A DNA stretch of 64,000 bases from Granulicella aggregans (GTDB lineage Bacteria > Acidobacteriota > Terriglobia > Terriglobales > Acidobacteriaceae): contig NZ_JACHIP010000001.1 in NCBI RefSeq assembly GCF_014203275.1, positions 682,001 to 746,000 of the forward strand, read 5' to 3'. Positions within the stretch are counted from its first letter, which is position 1, and each line of letters opens with the position of its first letter. Under the pieces are notes generated by a model. That model did no database searches and had not been told where the DNA came from. It saw only the letters and a list, made by a program, of their open reading frames with translations. Of this stretch, positions 17,692 through 25,996 are shown piece after piece. The position numbers were made by a program, and so were the translations under genes.

Positions 17692-18105
17692 ATGGCAAAC
17701 GTTCAGTCAATCTTCTCCACGAGCCCCGGTGAGCACCCGAAGTCCCTCTCTCTGTCGATGAATATCGGCACGACGATCCGCGAATACCGGCTGCAGAAGG
17801 GCATGTCGCAGGGTGACATCGAGAAGCGTACCGGGCTGCTGCGCTGCTATCTGTCGCGGGTGGAGAATGGGCACACCGTTCCTTCACTGGACACACTGCA
17901 GAAGATCGCTCACTCGCTGGACATGCAGCTTTCGCAGTTCTTCGCGGAGGAGGGCGTGGCCAAGGAGATGTCCGGACTGAACCTGAACGAGGAGGAGATC
18001 CGCTTCCTTACACAGATCCAGCGTTACTCCTCGCAGCTTGGCGATAGTGATCGCAGGTTGCTGCTGGCCATGGTGAAGAAGTTCGCTTCGACCGCGACGA
18101 GCTAG
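17692..18105 (+). CDS. XRE-family transcriptional regulator
   Basis: 137 residues from the ATG at 17692. An ATG at 17758 gives 115 residues and starts exactly at the conserved domain (MNIGTTIREYRL). The HTH_3 domain covers IREYRLQKGMSQGDIEKRTG-type helices, with CYLSRVENGHTVPSLDTLQKIA as the recognition part. A C-terminal helical tail (LTQIQRYSSQLGDSDRRLLLAMVKKF) may dimerise. Target and ligand unknown. The promoter at 17656-17684 rules out the TTG at 17656 as a start. Confidence 0.85.
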   Translation: MANVQSIFSTSPGEHPKSLSLSMNIGTTIREYRLQKGMSQGDIEKRTGLLRCYLSRVENGHTVPSLDTLQKIAHSLDMQLSQFFAEEGVAKEMSGLNLNEEEIRFLTQIQRYSSQLGDSDRRLLLAMVKKFASTATS

Positions 18106-18109
18106 GCAA

Positions 18110-18952
18110 CTAGCTCTGGCTGAGTTTTGCGATCCAATAGCCAAAAAGCGATAACACCAGCGCGGTCACGGCAAAGGTAAGCTTCTGCCGGGCGAAGTAG
18201 CGCTCGCGTCCGGCGGTCATGCGCGGGATCAGAGGAAATCCGAGCGCGAGGCCTGAGAGAAAGCCGCCAACATGGGCGCTGTTGTCGATCCGGATAACAT
18301 CGAACAAGTTGGAGGCCCCACCAATCAGCAGGTTCAGGATAGCGAACTGTATAACGGACCGCCGGAGCCGGCGCAGTTCGTCCCACGGGATGGGGAGCCG
18401 GCGGTTCGATAGCAGCACAATCAGGATTCCGGCGATCCCGAAGACGGCCCCGGACGCGCCCGCGCCAATCGAGTCAGTGCGAGTCACAACATTAACCGCC
18501 ATGGAGAGCAGGTTTCCCGCGATCCCGGTGAGCATGTAGATGGCGGCCAGGCCGAAGGGGCCGACCAGAGGCTCGCCCAGCAGTCCGAGGTTCCAGAGGC
18601 ACCACATGTTGGTGGCAAGATGAATCCAGCCGACGTGGACGAAGGTCGCAGTCAGCAGGCGATACCACTCACCGTTCAGGACGTGGCCTGTGCTGTTCGC
18701 TCCGAAGCGTAGAAGATCTTCGGGTGAGGGGGACTGAAACGAGACACCGCGCCAAACCATCCACACGAAGACCGCACAGTTTATTGCGACCAGGAGATAG
18801 GTGGCAGGTGCGTCCGAAAAAACAAAGCCTCTGCGTTTTGAGGCTGCGGGCTCAACTTCTTGAAGGTCGCGCGAGGGCGATGTCTCCCCAAGCGGCGGAA
18901 GAACTTCACCTTGCGAAGAGAAATGCACGGGACTCGGAGATGGAACGGCCAT
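18110..18952 (-). CDS. Rhomboid-family intramembrane serine protease
   Basis: 280 residues from the ATG at 18952. A cytoplasmic N-terminal 60 residues precede six membrane helices. The catalytic serine sits in GAGASGAVFGIAG and the catalytic histidine in NSAHVGGFLSG. The oxyanion-side Asn/His region is HLATNMWCLWNLG. It cleaves membrane-protein substrates within the bilayer. Only 8 bases separate it from the upstream zinc-finger membrane protein gene, so the two are an operon and the neighbour is a candidate substrate or partner. Confidence 0.92.
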   Translation of the reverse strand: MAVPSPSPVHFSSQGEVLPPLGETSPSRDLQEVEPAASKRRGFVFSDAPATYLLVAINCAVFVWMVWRGVSFQSPSPEDLLRFGANSTGHVLNGEWYRLLTATFVHVGWIHLATNMWCLWNLGLLGEPLVGPFGLAAIYMLTGIAGNLLSMAVNVVTRTDSIGAGASGAVFGIAGILIVLLSNRRLPIPWDELRRLRRSVIQFAILNLLIGGASNLFDVIRIDNSAHVGGFLSGLALGFPLIPRMTAGRERYFARQKLTFAVTALVLSLFGYWIAKLSQS

Positions 18953-18960
18953 GGATCCTG

Positions 18961-19479
18961 CTAGGCTGCGTCCTTTGAGAACCGCTGCCGCAGGTCTTCC
19001 GGAATGCGCTGCTGCAAAACTGCGCCCAGGAAACCTGGGAGTGGGGTGGCAATCGCCACCAGAATCCAAAGCAGCGTCGAAAAGAATAGACCGGCGATAG
19101 CGACTGCCTCAAGCGAGATGTACACCGCAGCGTGGAGCAGATGAACATGCACTTGCGGGATGTGGGTGATCGCCTCAACGTGGTGCATGACAACCGCGGC
19201 GAGAAAAAAAGCCACAATCGACAACGTGCTGACCGAGATGAGCAGAACGTCGACAGTACGATGCATGCGCTGCTTGGAGCGGCAGTGAGCGCACTCGGCC
19301 ATATGCTGGTCGTAGTCTTTGCGCATGGCCGGCGAGAGTGCCGAGAGATCGTAGCGCCAGCCCGAGAGGATCGCGCCAACGATGGGGTCGCTGCAAACAG
19401 CCCGACTTCCACGGCGATCAAATCCCCTGGAGTTGTGCTCAGAGATTTGGATCGGATTCTGTCTCGAGGATCTTTGCAT
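18961..19479 (-). CDS. Zinc-finger-like membrane protein ahead of the rhomboid gene
   Basis: 172 residues. A cytoplasmic segment contains DQHMAECAHCRSKQRMH, with the H-x3-C-x2-C arrangement of anti-sigma zinc fingers. Three hydrophobic segments follow (about residues 77-97, 107-130 and 133-153), then a basic/acidic tail. This is the look of a zf-HC2-type membrane regulator, but no sigma factor gene is adjacent. A GGAG site lies 8 bases before the ATG. The next gene encodes a rhomboid protease. Confidence 0.7.
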   Translation of the reverse strand: MQRSSRQNPIQISEHNSRGFDRRGSRAVCSDPIVGAILSGWRYDLSALSPAMRKDYDQHMAECAHCRSKQRMHRTVDVLLISVSTLSIVAFFLAAVVMHHVEAITHIPQVHVHLLHAAVYISLEAVAIAGLFFSTLLWILVAIATPLPGFLGAVLQQRIPEDLRQRFSKDAA

Positions 19480-19570
19480 AGCGTATCTCCAGTCTATCCT
19501 GTTTGATCGCGGCCCGAGAGCAAAGATTCACACTGTGTTCAAAATCATGCACATCGGCGACCGCTGGCAG

Positions 19571-20539
19571 TTAGAGCTGGATGGACTCCAGCGGCTGGGC
19601 CTGCTCGGCCAGAAGTATGCGGTTTCCCAGTAGTCTCATCCGGTCACCGACCGCCTGTTCGGCAGAGATGCGCGCCAGCTCGGGAGCGTTGTTCGACTCC
19701 GAAAGATGGCCCAGGACAATGTACGCGGCACCGCCATCATAGTCTCGCGAGAGGAACTCCGCCGTCGCATGGTTCGATAGGTGACCGACGCGGGAGAGGA
19801 CGCGCTGCTTCACCGACCAGGGATAAGGCCCGTCACGCAGCATTTCGAGGTCGTGATTTGATTCGAGCAGAAGGACATCGGAGCCCGCGATCGCCTGCTT
19901 CACGTTGGGCGGCATGTAACCAAGGTCGGTGGCGATAGCCATGCGGATGCCTTCGGCCGCGAAGACGAAGCCGCAAGGGTCGGCGGCATCGTGCGGGATG
20001 GTGAAGGGCGTGATGTCGATGTCGCCGATGCAGAAGTTCGTACCGGCGAGGAAGTACTCGACCGCCGGAAGCGCGGAGGGATCGGCTTTCACGGCAGGCG
20101 GAGCGTCTTCTTCGGCCTGAACGTCTTCCAACGAAACAGCGGGAATCTCGCAGAGATCTTCAGCGGAGCGACCGCTCTCCTGCACCGTCGCCTGGGCCGC
20201 CTTGGCCTCTTTCTCCTGCTGGAGATGGTCGAGCCATTTGGCGTAGGTCATCGTCGTCTTGGGGGTGAGCATGCGCACCCAGGCGCGGTGGGTCTGCTCG
20301 GTGAAGAAGACGGGGATGCGGAGCTTGCGGGCGAGCACGGCTAGTCCGGCTACGTGGTCCAGATGCTCATGGGTGATCAGAATGGCGTCGAGCGCGGAGG
20401 GGTCTTCCCCGGCGATGGCCATCCGGCGCATTAACTCGCGGCAGGAGAGCCCCGCATCGACGAGAACGCGGGTGCGAGAAGACGCGACGAGGGTGCTATT
20501 GCCCTTCGACCCCGAGGCCAGCACTGTCATACGCATCAT
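19571..20539 (-). CDS. Metallo-beta-lactamase-fold hydrolase (YycJ/WalJ-like)
   Basis: 322 residues. The MBL core is clear: LASGSKGNSTLV at the N-terminus, metal motif THEHLDHVAGL near residue 58, and later LLESNHDLEML and HLSNHATAEFLS, as in YycJ/WalJ proteins. An acidic insertion of about 60 residues (Glu/Ala-rich, residues 115-170) separates two core strands and is not typical. YycJ-type enzymes are probable nucleases. A TATTCT box 7 bases before the ATG at 20539 hints at a leaderless transcript. An internal ATG at 20530 is the alternative. Confidence 0.85.
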   Translation of the reverse strand: MMRMTVLASGSKGNSTLVASSRTRVLVDAGLSCRELMRRMAIAGEDPSALDAILITHEHLDHVAGLAVLARKLRIPVFFTEQTHRAWVRMLTPKTTMTYAKWLDHLQQEKEAKAAQATVQESGRSAEDLCEIPAVSLEDVQAEEDAPPAVKADPSALPAVEYFLAGTNFCIGDIDITPFTIPHDAADPCGFVFAAEGIRMAIATDLGYMPPNVKQAIAGSDVLLLESNHDLEMLRDGPYPWSVKQRVLSRVGHLSNHATAEFLSRDYDGGAAYIVLGHLSESNNAPELARISAEQAVGDRMRLLGNRILLAEQAQPLESIQL

Positions 20540-20619
20540 GAGGTCAAGAATACGCCCCGGGTCTGTGGGTAAGGAAGCACCGAATCTGGTGCAGGTCTAC
20601 TTTCAGTCCCGGGTGGGAA

Positions 20620-21078
20620 TCAACCCTTCTCTCCGGACTTGACTGGGGCGAGGAAGTTTACCGTCGAGCGAAGGACGACCTCGTTGCGCTGGTTGTAGGC
20701 GAGAGTGCGCGTCCGCACGATGCCGTAGTCCTTGCGCGAGGTCGATTGCCGGACACCGGCGACCTCGATCTCGGTGCGGATGGTGTCACCGGGGCGGACG
20801 GGCTCGGTCCAGCGCATCTCTTCAACGCCAGCGCCGATCATGCCGCCGACCACCTGGATGCTCTGCACGCGAAGACGCATGACGATAGCGGCGGTCAGCC
20901 AACCCGAGGCGGCGAGCCCCTTGAAGAAAGAGCCTTCGCCGGCGGCTTCGTCGAGGTGGAAGGGCTGCGGATCGTACTTCTGGCCGAATTCCTTGATCTC
21001 TTCAGCAGTCACCTTTGCCGTGACCACAGAGTGGAAGGTCTGCCCAACGTAGAAGTCTTCAAAGTAAAGCTCGCTCAA
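20620..21078 (-). CDS. MaoC-like (R)-specific enoyl-hydratase domain protein
   Basis: 152 residues starting at TTG 21078, chosen for the GAGGAG ribosome site 8 bases upstream. Hot-dog fold features are present: FEDFYVGQTF, the FGQKYDPQPFHLDEAA hydratase motif with its Asp/His pair, and GWLTAAIVMR. MaoC proteins hydrate short or medium enoyl-CoA in fatty-acid or PHA metabolism. No neighbouring beta-oxidation genes are seen. Confidence 0.88.
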   Translation of the reverse strand: MSELYFEDFYVGQTFHSVVTAKVTAEEIKEFGQKYDPQPFHLDEAAGEGSFFKGLAASGWLTAAIVMRLRVQSIQVVGGMIGAGVEEMRWTEPVRPGDTIRTEIEVAGVRQSTSRKDYGIVRTRTLAYNQRNEVVLRSTVNFLAPVKSGEKG

Positions 21079-21220
21079 GTTCTGATCTCCTCAACAGACT
21101 TCCGATGCTAATCCCATTCACAGCGATGCGGATGGGCGAGCCTACTGGCCGATATTCGGTGCAAGGCTGCCTGGATGAGATGTTAGCGCGAATGAGGAGC
21201 ACTCTGCCGGAATCGAGTCT

Positions 21221-22051
21221 TCAGACGGTCTCCACCAGCAAGCAGGTGATGTTGTCGCCTCCTCCGTTGCGATTCGCGGAGGCGATGAGTTCTTCCACGG
21301 CCCGGATCAGCAAAGCGTTGCTGACGGGCTGGTCCGCATCCTCGGTCCCGTCGGCTGGGTCAGGCACTGCCCCAGCCAAGATCGACGCGATCTGAGGGTT
21401 AGCGAGTTCGCGCATCAGGCCATCGGAGGCGAGCAGATACATATCTCCGGGCCGGACATCGATTCTCTGGACGTCAGCCAGCACCTTGGACTCAGAGCCA
21501 ACAGCGCGAGTGATGACGTTGCGGATGGGCGAGCGGTCGGCCTGCTCACGGGTCATCTCGCCGGCCCGGACCTGCTCCTCGACGACGGAGTGGTCGAGCG
21601 TCAACTGCTCGAGTTCGTTATTACGGAGCCGGTAGCAGCGGCTGTCGCCCACGTTGGCGAGCCATACGCCTGAAGGAACGACGGCGTCTGTAGACCTCGG
21701 CTCGAAGTAGAGCGCGACCAGCGTGGTCGCCATGCCGCGTAAGGCGGCGGCCTGGCTCGACTGGCGATGCACGAGGCGGTTGGCATACTCGACGCCGTTG
21801 TGCACTGCGACTTCAGGCGAGACGCCTGCCCGTCGCATCTCGATCATGTGGGCCAGGTAGGAGTCAGCGGCGAGGCGACTGGCGACCTCTCCTCCGGCGG
21901 CTCCGCCAACACCGTCACAGACGACGAAGACGCCGTGAAGCGCGTCACCGGCGCAGGCGTCTTCGTTGCGACGACGGACACGGCCGGGATCAGACAGCAT
22001 GGCGAAGGTAAGAGATTCGAAGGGCATCAGGGAAAGGCGGATGTTCTGCAT
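21221..22051 (-). CDS. PP2C-type protein serine/threonine phosphatase
   Basis: 276 residues. PP2C motifs in order are SDPGRVRRRNEDAC, VCDGVGGAAGGEVAS, VANVGDSRCYRL, LTLDHS, ITRAVGS, LLASDGLM and GGGDNITCLLV, so all metal-binding aspartates are present. It removes phosphate from Ser/Thr kinase targets in the cytoplasm. No Hanks-type kinase is adjacent. Divergent from the DNA methyltransferase gene. Confidence 0.92.
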   Translation of the reverse strand: MQNIRLSLMPFESLTFAMLSDPGRVRRRNEDACAGDALHGVFVVCDGVGGAAGGEVASRLAADSYLAHMIEMRRAGVSPEVAVHNGVEYANRLVHRQSSQAAALRGMATTLVALYFEPRSTDAVVPSGVWLANVGDSRCYRLRNNELEQLTLDHSVVEEQVRAGEMTREQADRSPIRNVITRAVGSESKVLADVQRIDVRPGDMYLLASDGLMRELANPQIASILAGAVPDPADGTEDADQPVSNALLIRAVEELIASANRNGGGDNITCLLVETV

Positions 22052-22137
22052 AAAACATACACGGCAGGGACCTTGCCGCCAAAATCCGGCACCTGCGAAG
22101 GTACGGGAGACCGCCGAAAGCGGCGGACGATACGCGA

Positions 22138-22143
22138 TACCCT
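22138..22143 (+). promoter_or_regulatory. TANNNT box (TACCCT) 6 nt before the DNA methyltransferase start
   Basis: TACCCT is followed by exactly 6 bases and the GTG at 22150. No Shine-Dalgarno sequence or -35 box is visible. A candidate leaderless -10 element. Confidence 0.4.
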
Positions 22144-22149
22144 GAAACG

Positions 22150-23136
22150 GTGAATCGGATCGTGCACGGCGACAACCTGGAGGTACTACGAGGGCTGACA
22201 GCGGGATCGGTGCCCCTGATCTACATCGATCCGCCCTTCAATACCGGAAAGCGGCAGTCGCGGCCGGCGATGAAGACCGTACAGGACCCCGAGGGCGACC
22301 GAGTGGGCTTTGGCGGTAAACGGTACCGGACGGAACTGGCGGCACATACGGCTTCGACGACCGGTTATGGCGACAGCTTCGCGGACTATTTGGGATTTCT
22401 GCGGCCAAGGCTGGAGGAGGCGCACCGCGTGCTGTCGCCTTATGGAAGCCTCTTCTTCCATATCGATCCTCGCGAGGTGCACTACTGCAAGGTGATGCTG
22501 GACGGGATCTTTGGGCGCGAGTGCTTTCAGAACGAGATCATCTGGGCCTATGACTACGGCGCACGGGCCTCCAAGAAGTGGCCGGCCAAGCACGACAACA
22601 TCCTCTGGTACACCCGTCACCCGGAGCACTATACCTTCAATCTGGAGGCGACCGACCGCATTCCCTACATGGCACCGACCCTGGTGGGAGCAAGGAAGGC
22701 CGCGCGCGGCAAGACTCCGACCGATGTCTGGTGGCACACGATCGTCTCGCCCACCGGCAAAGAGAAGACCGGTTATGCGACACAGAAGCCGCTTGGGATT
22801 CTCGAACGGATCGTGCGGGTGCACTCGAACCCGGGCGACCTGGTGCTGGACTTCTTTGCCGGCAGCGGAACGACAGGGGCGGCGGCAGCGCGAAACGGAC
22901 GGGAGTTCCTGCTGGTTGATGAGAATCCAGCGGCTGTTGCGGTGATGGAACAGCGGTTGGCGGCGCATCTCCCTGTAAGGGCTGAGAAGTCACGGAAGCC
23001 AGCCAGAAAACGGGTGGTGGCGGCTCCCAAGAAAAAGTCAACGCGGAAGTCGATCGTCGTCAAGACTGTCGCTAAGACGAGGGGGAGCCGAACCAAGCCT
23101 GGGGCTCTACCTCCAACAGACCCAACGACAACGTAA
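22150..23136 (+). CDS. Solitary site-specific DNA methyltransferase (beta class, N6A/N4C)
   Basis: 328 residues from GTG. The catalytic motif IV is DPPFNTGK near residue 27 and motif I DFFAGSGTTG near 237; this order defines the beta class that modifies adenine N6 or cytosine N4. The last ~45 residues are Lys/Arg-rich (KKKSTRKS and similar), a likely non-specific DNA-binding tail. No restriction endonuclease, specificity subunit or mobile element lies nearby, so it looks like an orphan, possibly regulatory, methylase. The target sequence cannot be inferred. Confidence 0.88.
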   Translation: MNRIVHGDNLEVLRGLTAGSVPLIYIDPPFNTGKRQSRPAMKTVQDPEGDRVGFGGKRYRTELAAHTASTTGYGDSFADYLGFLRPRLEEAHRVLSPYGSLFFHIDPREVHYCKVMLDGIFGRECFQNEIIWAYDYGARASKKWPAKHDNILWYTRHPEHYTFNLEATDRIPYMAPTLVGARKAARGKTPTDVWWHTIVSPTGKEKTGYATQKPLGILERIVRVHSNPGDLVLDFFAGSGTTGAAAARNGREFLLVDENPAAVAVMEQRLAAHLPVRAEKSRKPARKRVVAAPKKKSTRKSIVVKTVAKTRGSRTKPGALPPTDPTTT

Positions 23137-23139
23137 TAT
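23134..23139 (+). promoter_or_regulatory. TANNNT box (TAATAT) 6 nt before the VKOR start
   Basis: TAATAT, a near-consensus -10, stands 6 bases before the ATG at 23146 and overlaps the stop of the methyltransferase gene. No ribosome site is visible. Confidence 0.5.
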
Positions 23140-23145
23140 GGCACC

Positions 23146-23601
23146 ATGCGATTTCTGATTGCGCTGCTCGCGATTGCGGGCCTGGTCGTCTCGGTACTGG
23201 CTTTGAAGGTACACAACATGGATCCATCTCAGGCTCCACCCTGCGCGGTCTCCGAGCATTGGGACTGTGGAGCGGTGAACCACAGCCGGTTCGCGGTCTT
23301 CCCGCCCCGCAGCTTCGATGAGGCACCGAATGCACGCCATATCCCCGTCGCAGCCGTAGGTATAGCCGGTTATGGTCTGATCGCGCTCCTCGCCCTGTTT
23401 GGCCGGTTCTGGATCGTCCTGCATCTGGCCGAGTTCGGCTTCATGTGCGCTTGTTTCCTCAGCTACCTTGAGGCCTTCGTGATGGAGAAGTGGTGTATCT
23501 ACTGCGTCTGGTCGCAGGGGCTGATCACCGCGATCCTGCTTTCTACGCTGGTCGCCGTGATTCTGCGGCGGCGTGCGGCGAAGCGGAGCATCTTCGCCTG
23601 A
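23146..23601 (+). CDS. Vitamin K epoxide reductase (VKOR) family protein
   Basis: 151 residues, four membrane helices. The loop cysteines are in CAVSEHWDCGAVNHS (residues 33-41) and the active-site CxxC is CIYC in the EKWCIYCVWSQ helix near residue 112. Bacterial VKOR re-oxidises DsbA-like thioredoxins using quinone to form periplasmic disulfides. No thioredoxin domain is fused and no dsbA is adjacent, so the partner is elsewhere. Begins 9 bases after the methyltransferase stop. Confidence 0.9.
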   Translation: MRFLIALLAIAGLVVSVLALKVHNMDPSQAPPCAVSEHWDCGAVNHSRFAVFPPRSFDEAPNARHIPVAAVGIAGYGLIALLALFGRFWIVLHLAEFGFMCACFLSYLEAFVMEKWCIYCVWSQGLITAILLSTLVAVILRRRAAKRSIFA

Positions 23602-23680
23602 GTTACGGCAGTCACCGGCATCGGTTTCGGTCGAACCTGCACTTCGCGTGAACTTCTGACTAGGCGGCGGAGTTATGACC

Positions 23681-23686
23681 TAGACT
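23681..23686 (+). promoter_or_regulatory. TANNNT box (TAGACT) 6 nt before the coiled-coil protein start
   Basis: TAGACT is followed by 6 bases (GGAAGC) and the ATG at 23693. The GGAAG within the spacer is too close to the ATG for a normal ribosome site. Confidence 0.45.
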
Positions 23687-23692
23687 GGAAGC

Positions 23693-24094
23693 ATGTGGCC
23701 ACGTCTATTCGCGCAAATGGTTGAACTGCTTCCTCACGCCACGCGGCTGCTGCCGTTGGCGGATAACTATCTTGCGAACCGGCGCGAGGCGGAACGCTCG
23801 CAGGCCTCCGCGCTCGCTTCCATGTCAGGCAGCCTACGCGAAGAGATTGGCCACGTCGCGGACGTCTTCGGCAGCGTCTCGCGGCAGGTTGCGGAGCAGA
23901 AGAAGCAGATCGCGGCGCTACAGGACTCGCTAGACGCGGCGGAGACGCACAGGATCACCCAGACTAAGCAACTGGAGTGGATTACCAATGACCTGAACTC
24001 GATGCGGGTCTGGCTGAAGTTTGGCGTGGCCATTATCATCGTTCTGTTGATCGCTCTCGGCGCATTGACGGTACAGATCTACCGCCTCCGCTAG
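23693..24094 (+). CDS. Coiled-coil protein with C-terminal membrane anchor
   Basis: 133 residues. An amphipathic helical N-terminal half is followed by a predicted coiled coil (about residues 35-95, heptads through VSRQVAEQKKQIAALQDSLDAA) and one membrane helix near the C-terminus (FGVAIIIVLLIALGALTVQIY). This is a tail-anchored topology. No enzymatic motif and no family recognised. It sits 91 bases after the VKOR gene and 48 before the MqnC-like gene. Confidence 0.7.
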   Translation: MWPRLFAQMVELLPHATRLLPLADNYLANRREAERSQASALASMSGSLREEIGHVADVFGSVSRQVAEQKKQIAALQDSLDAAETHRITQTKQLEWITNDLNSMRVWLKFGVAIIIVLLIALGALTVQIYRLR

Positions 24095-24130
24095 ACCTCC
24101 TCCATTGCAGCTTTTCGAGCGCTCAGCTTG

Positions 24131-24136
24131 TAAGAT
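24131..24136 (+). promoter_or_regulatory. TANNNT box (TAAGAT) 6 nt before the MqnC-like gene start
   Basis: TAAGAT, then CGAAGC (6 bases), then the ATG at 24143. A TTGCAG 20 bases upstream is a poor -35. A candidate leaderless promoter. Confidence 0.45.
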
Positions 24137-24142
24137 CGAAGC

Positions 24143-25036
24143 ATGGGAATCAGCCAGCAACAGGCACTCGATTGTTTTCGTAGCGACGACCTGATCGGCA
24201 TCGGCATGGAGGCCGACGCGATCCGTCGTGGGCTGCATCCGGACGGCATCGTCACCTATGTGGTCGACCGCAGCTTTCAATTTGGCAGCACTGCAGAACA
24301 CCTTCTCGACGTGGTTGGATCCGCAGTCGATGGAGGAGTGGCCGCGATAAGGCTCACGGGCGATGCACCCAGCCTCGAAGATATGGAATCTGTGCTGACC
24401 GCACTTCGCGCGCGATTCCCTTCCCTGCGGATGCAAGCGTTGACCTCGAAAGACGTTATGGTGATGGCGCAGGAATCCGGGGTACCCGAAGACCAGATAT
24501 TGGCGCGTCTGCGAGCGGCTGGGCTTGATGCGATCGAAGGCGGCAGGCTGGGTGTGTCACCTGAGCGATGGCTGGCGGTCCATGCGGCGGCGCATCGCGT
24601 CGGGTTGCACTCCCGAGCGGAGCTTACGTTCGGAGGCGACACAACGGCTGAGGAACTAGTTGAGCAGCTGCTGGCTCTGCGCGCCTTGCAGGAAGAGACA
24701 GCGGGATTTACCGGCTTGTCCCTGAGCGGCTACAAACCGGACAGCGAGCGGGCGGAGTTTGAACAGCCCACAGCGGTCGAGTATCTGCGAACGCTGGCTA
24801 TCGCGCGAATGGTGCTCGACAACTTCGAAAACATCGAATCCAGCGGCATCGACCAGGGTCTGAAGGTGATGCAGATGGCTTTCCGATTTGGAGCGAATGA
24901 TGGCGGGGCCGTCCCTCCGACCAACTCCGATCGCGCCGGTTTTACCGAGGCGGACCTTCGCCGCGTGATCAGGGATGCGGGATTCGCCCCAGTGGAACGC
25001 GATGCGCTTTACCAGACCTTCTACCTCAACAATTAG
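24143..25036 (+). CDS. MqnC/CofH-like protein lacking the radical-SAM Fe-S cluster motif
   Basis: 297 residues. Alignable from memory with MqnC (dehypoxanthine futalosine cyclase): an N-terminal LRLADEVRKRLHPEGVVTY-like segment (RRGLHPDGIVTYVVDR), AAGLDAI-GG, AAHRVGLHS, VEYLRTLAIARMVLDN, QMAFRFGANDGG and a C-terminal RRVIRDAGFAPVERD. The stretch that should hold CxxxCxxC, just after residue 43, is missing; the only cysteine is Cys11. It therefore cannot bind the 4Fe-4S cluster and is probably a pseudo-enzyme, ligand-binding or regulatory. The true mqnC is not in the window. Confidence 0.75.
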   Translation: MGISQQQALDCFRSDDLIGIGMEADAIRRGLHPDGIVTYVVDRSFQFGSTAEHLLDVVGSAVDGGVAAIRLTGDAPSLEDMESVLTALRARFPSLRMQALTSKDVMVMAQESGVPEDQILARLRAAGLDAIEGGRLGVSPERWLAVHAAAHRVGLHSRAELTFGGDTTAEELVEQLLALRALQEETAGFTGLSLSGYKPDSERAEFEQPTAVEYLRTLAIARMVLDNFENIESSGIDQGLKVMQMAFRFGANDGGAVPPTNSDRAGFTEADLRRVIRDAGFAPVERDALYQTFYLNN

Positions 25037-25204
25037 AACGATCTTCGTCAACGATGAACCGTGGCCAACCGGTTACTCACCGCCAGTCAACGGGTTACCG
25101 ATCGCTGAGATTCGAGAATTTATTTCTTCTCGACCGCAATCGACGAGGTGTAACTTTAGTCGTATATCGGGACGAGACGTCAATCCCCCAGGAGTAATGC
25201 CTCT

Positions 25205-25936
25205 ATGAATCATTTCGCCCTCACTCGAATGAGTTTGAGAAACTGGCGTTGCAGTGCTTTGACGGCGGTTGCCGGACTCTCCTGTGCGATCTTTGCTGCA
25301 GACACAGCGCACGGCCAGTTCCATGCCGCTCCCGCGCCTGTCACGGTTTCGCTTACGCCTGCCGCATTTCTTCCAGTCATCACCGGGGGAAGCAGCCGTA
25401 CTACGATCGCGACGAACCTTCACGGCAACGCGGCCGCATCGCCATGGCGGATATCTCTCGTCTCCCTCGGCCGGGGCGAAGGTGCCAGCGGTGAGACCTA
25501 TAAGATCCAGATGACCAATGCCTCCTCAGAGATATTGAGTCTTCCTGTGGGGACCGATGGACAGGCGATCTGGGACGCATGCCAGAAGAGTGAGATCTCC
25601 GAAGTGAACATCACTTTGCAAGTCGCCGGTCAGATCGCTCCCGCAGCGAACCTACCCCCGGTCCACTCCTGCGCGGGAGTGGCATCGTCTTCGCTGACGG
25701 TGGTGCCTGGAGCTTCGGTCATCTTTGCCGGAGCGCTTCCGGCGACCGTGCTGGCGCCTCATGACGCGAACATCTCGGCGGTGGTCAGCGTCTGCTCTGC
25801 CAGCTATGACCTTGATGGCACTGAGCCGGTCACGACTCGTCAATGCCAGGCTCCGGTGGCGTCGAATTCGGCGTCTGTAACCGCCCCCGCAGGGCTTCGG
25901 AAGCCAGGGAATGTCGTAGCCGCGTCACTCGAGTAA
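25205..25936 (+). CDS. Secreted beta-rich protein of unknown function
   Basis: 243 residues. A Sec-type N-terminus (basic start, hydrophobic run to about residue 32, TAHGQ cleavage region) precedes a beta-rich, Ala/Ser/Val-rich mature chain with four Cys residues (WDACQ, HSCAG, SVCSAS, RQCQA) that could form two disulfides. No family recognised. An AGGAG site lies 10 bases upstream. Between it and the ATG is a three-codon reading frame (ATG CCT CTA TGA) whose stop overlaps the real start. Confidence 0.65.
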   Translation: MNHFALTRMSLRNWRCSALTAVAGLSCAIFAADTAHGQFHAAPAPVTVSLTPAAFLPVITGGSSRTTIATNLHGNAAASPWRISLVSLGRGEGASGETYKIQMTNASSEILSLPVGTDGQAIWDACQKSEISEVNITLQVAGQIAPAANLPPVHSCAGVASSSLTVVPGASVIFAGALPATVLAPHDANISAVVSVCSASYDLDGTEPVTTRQCQAPVASNSASVTAPAGLRKPGNVVAASLE

Positions 25937-25996
25937 AATAAGCTCCAGGTTCGATCAGGCCGCACGGTTGCTGGTTGTTCACTCTTCCTGACCAAG

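Noticed and set aside
22150..23136. Part of a restriction-modification or phage-defence island
   Set aside because: No restriction, helicase, toxin or mobile-element gene is adjacent and the neighbours are ordinary chromosomal genes.
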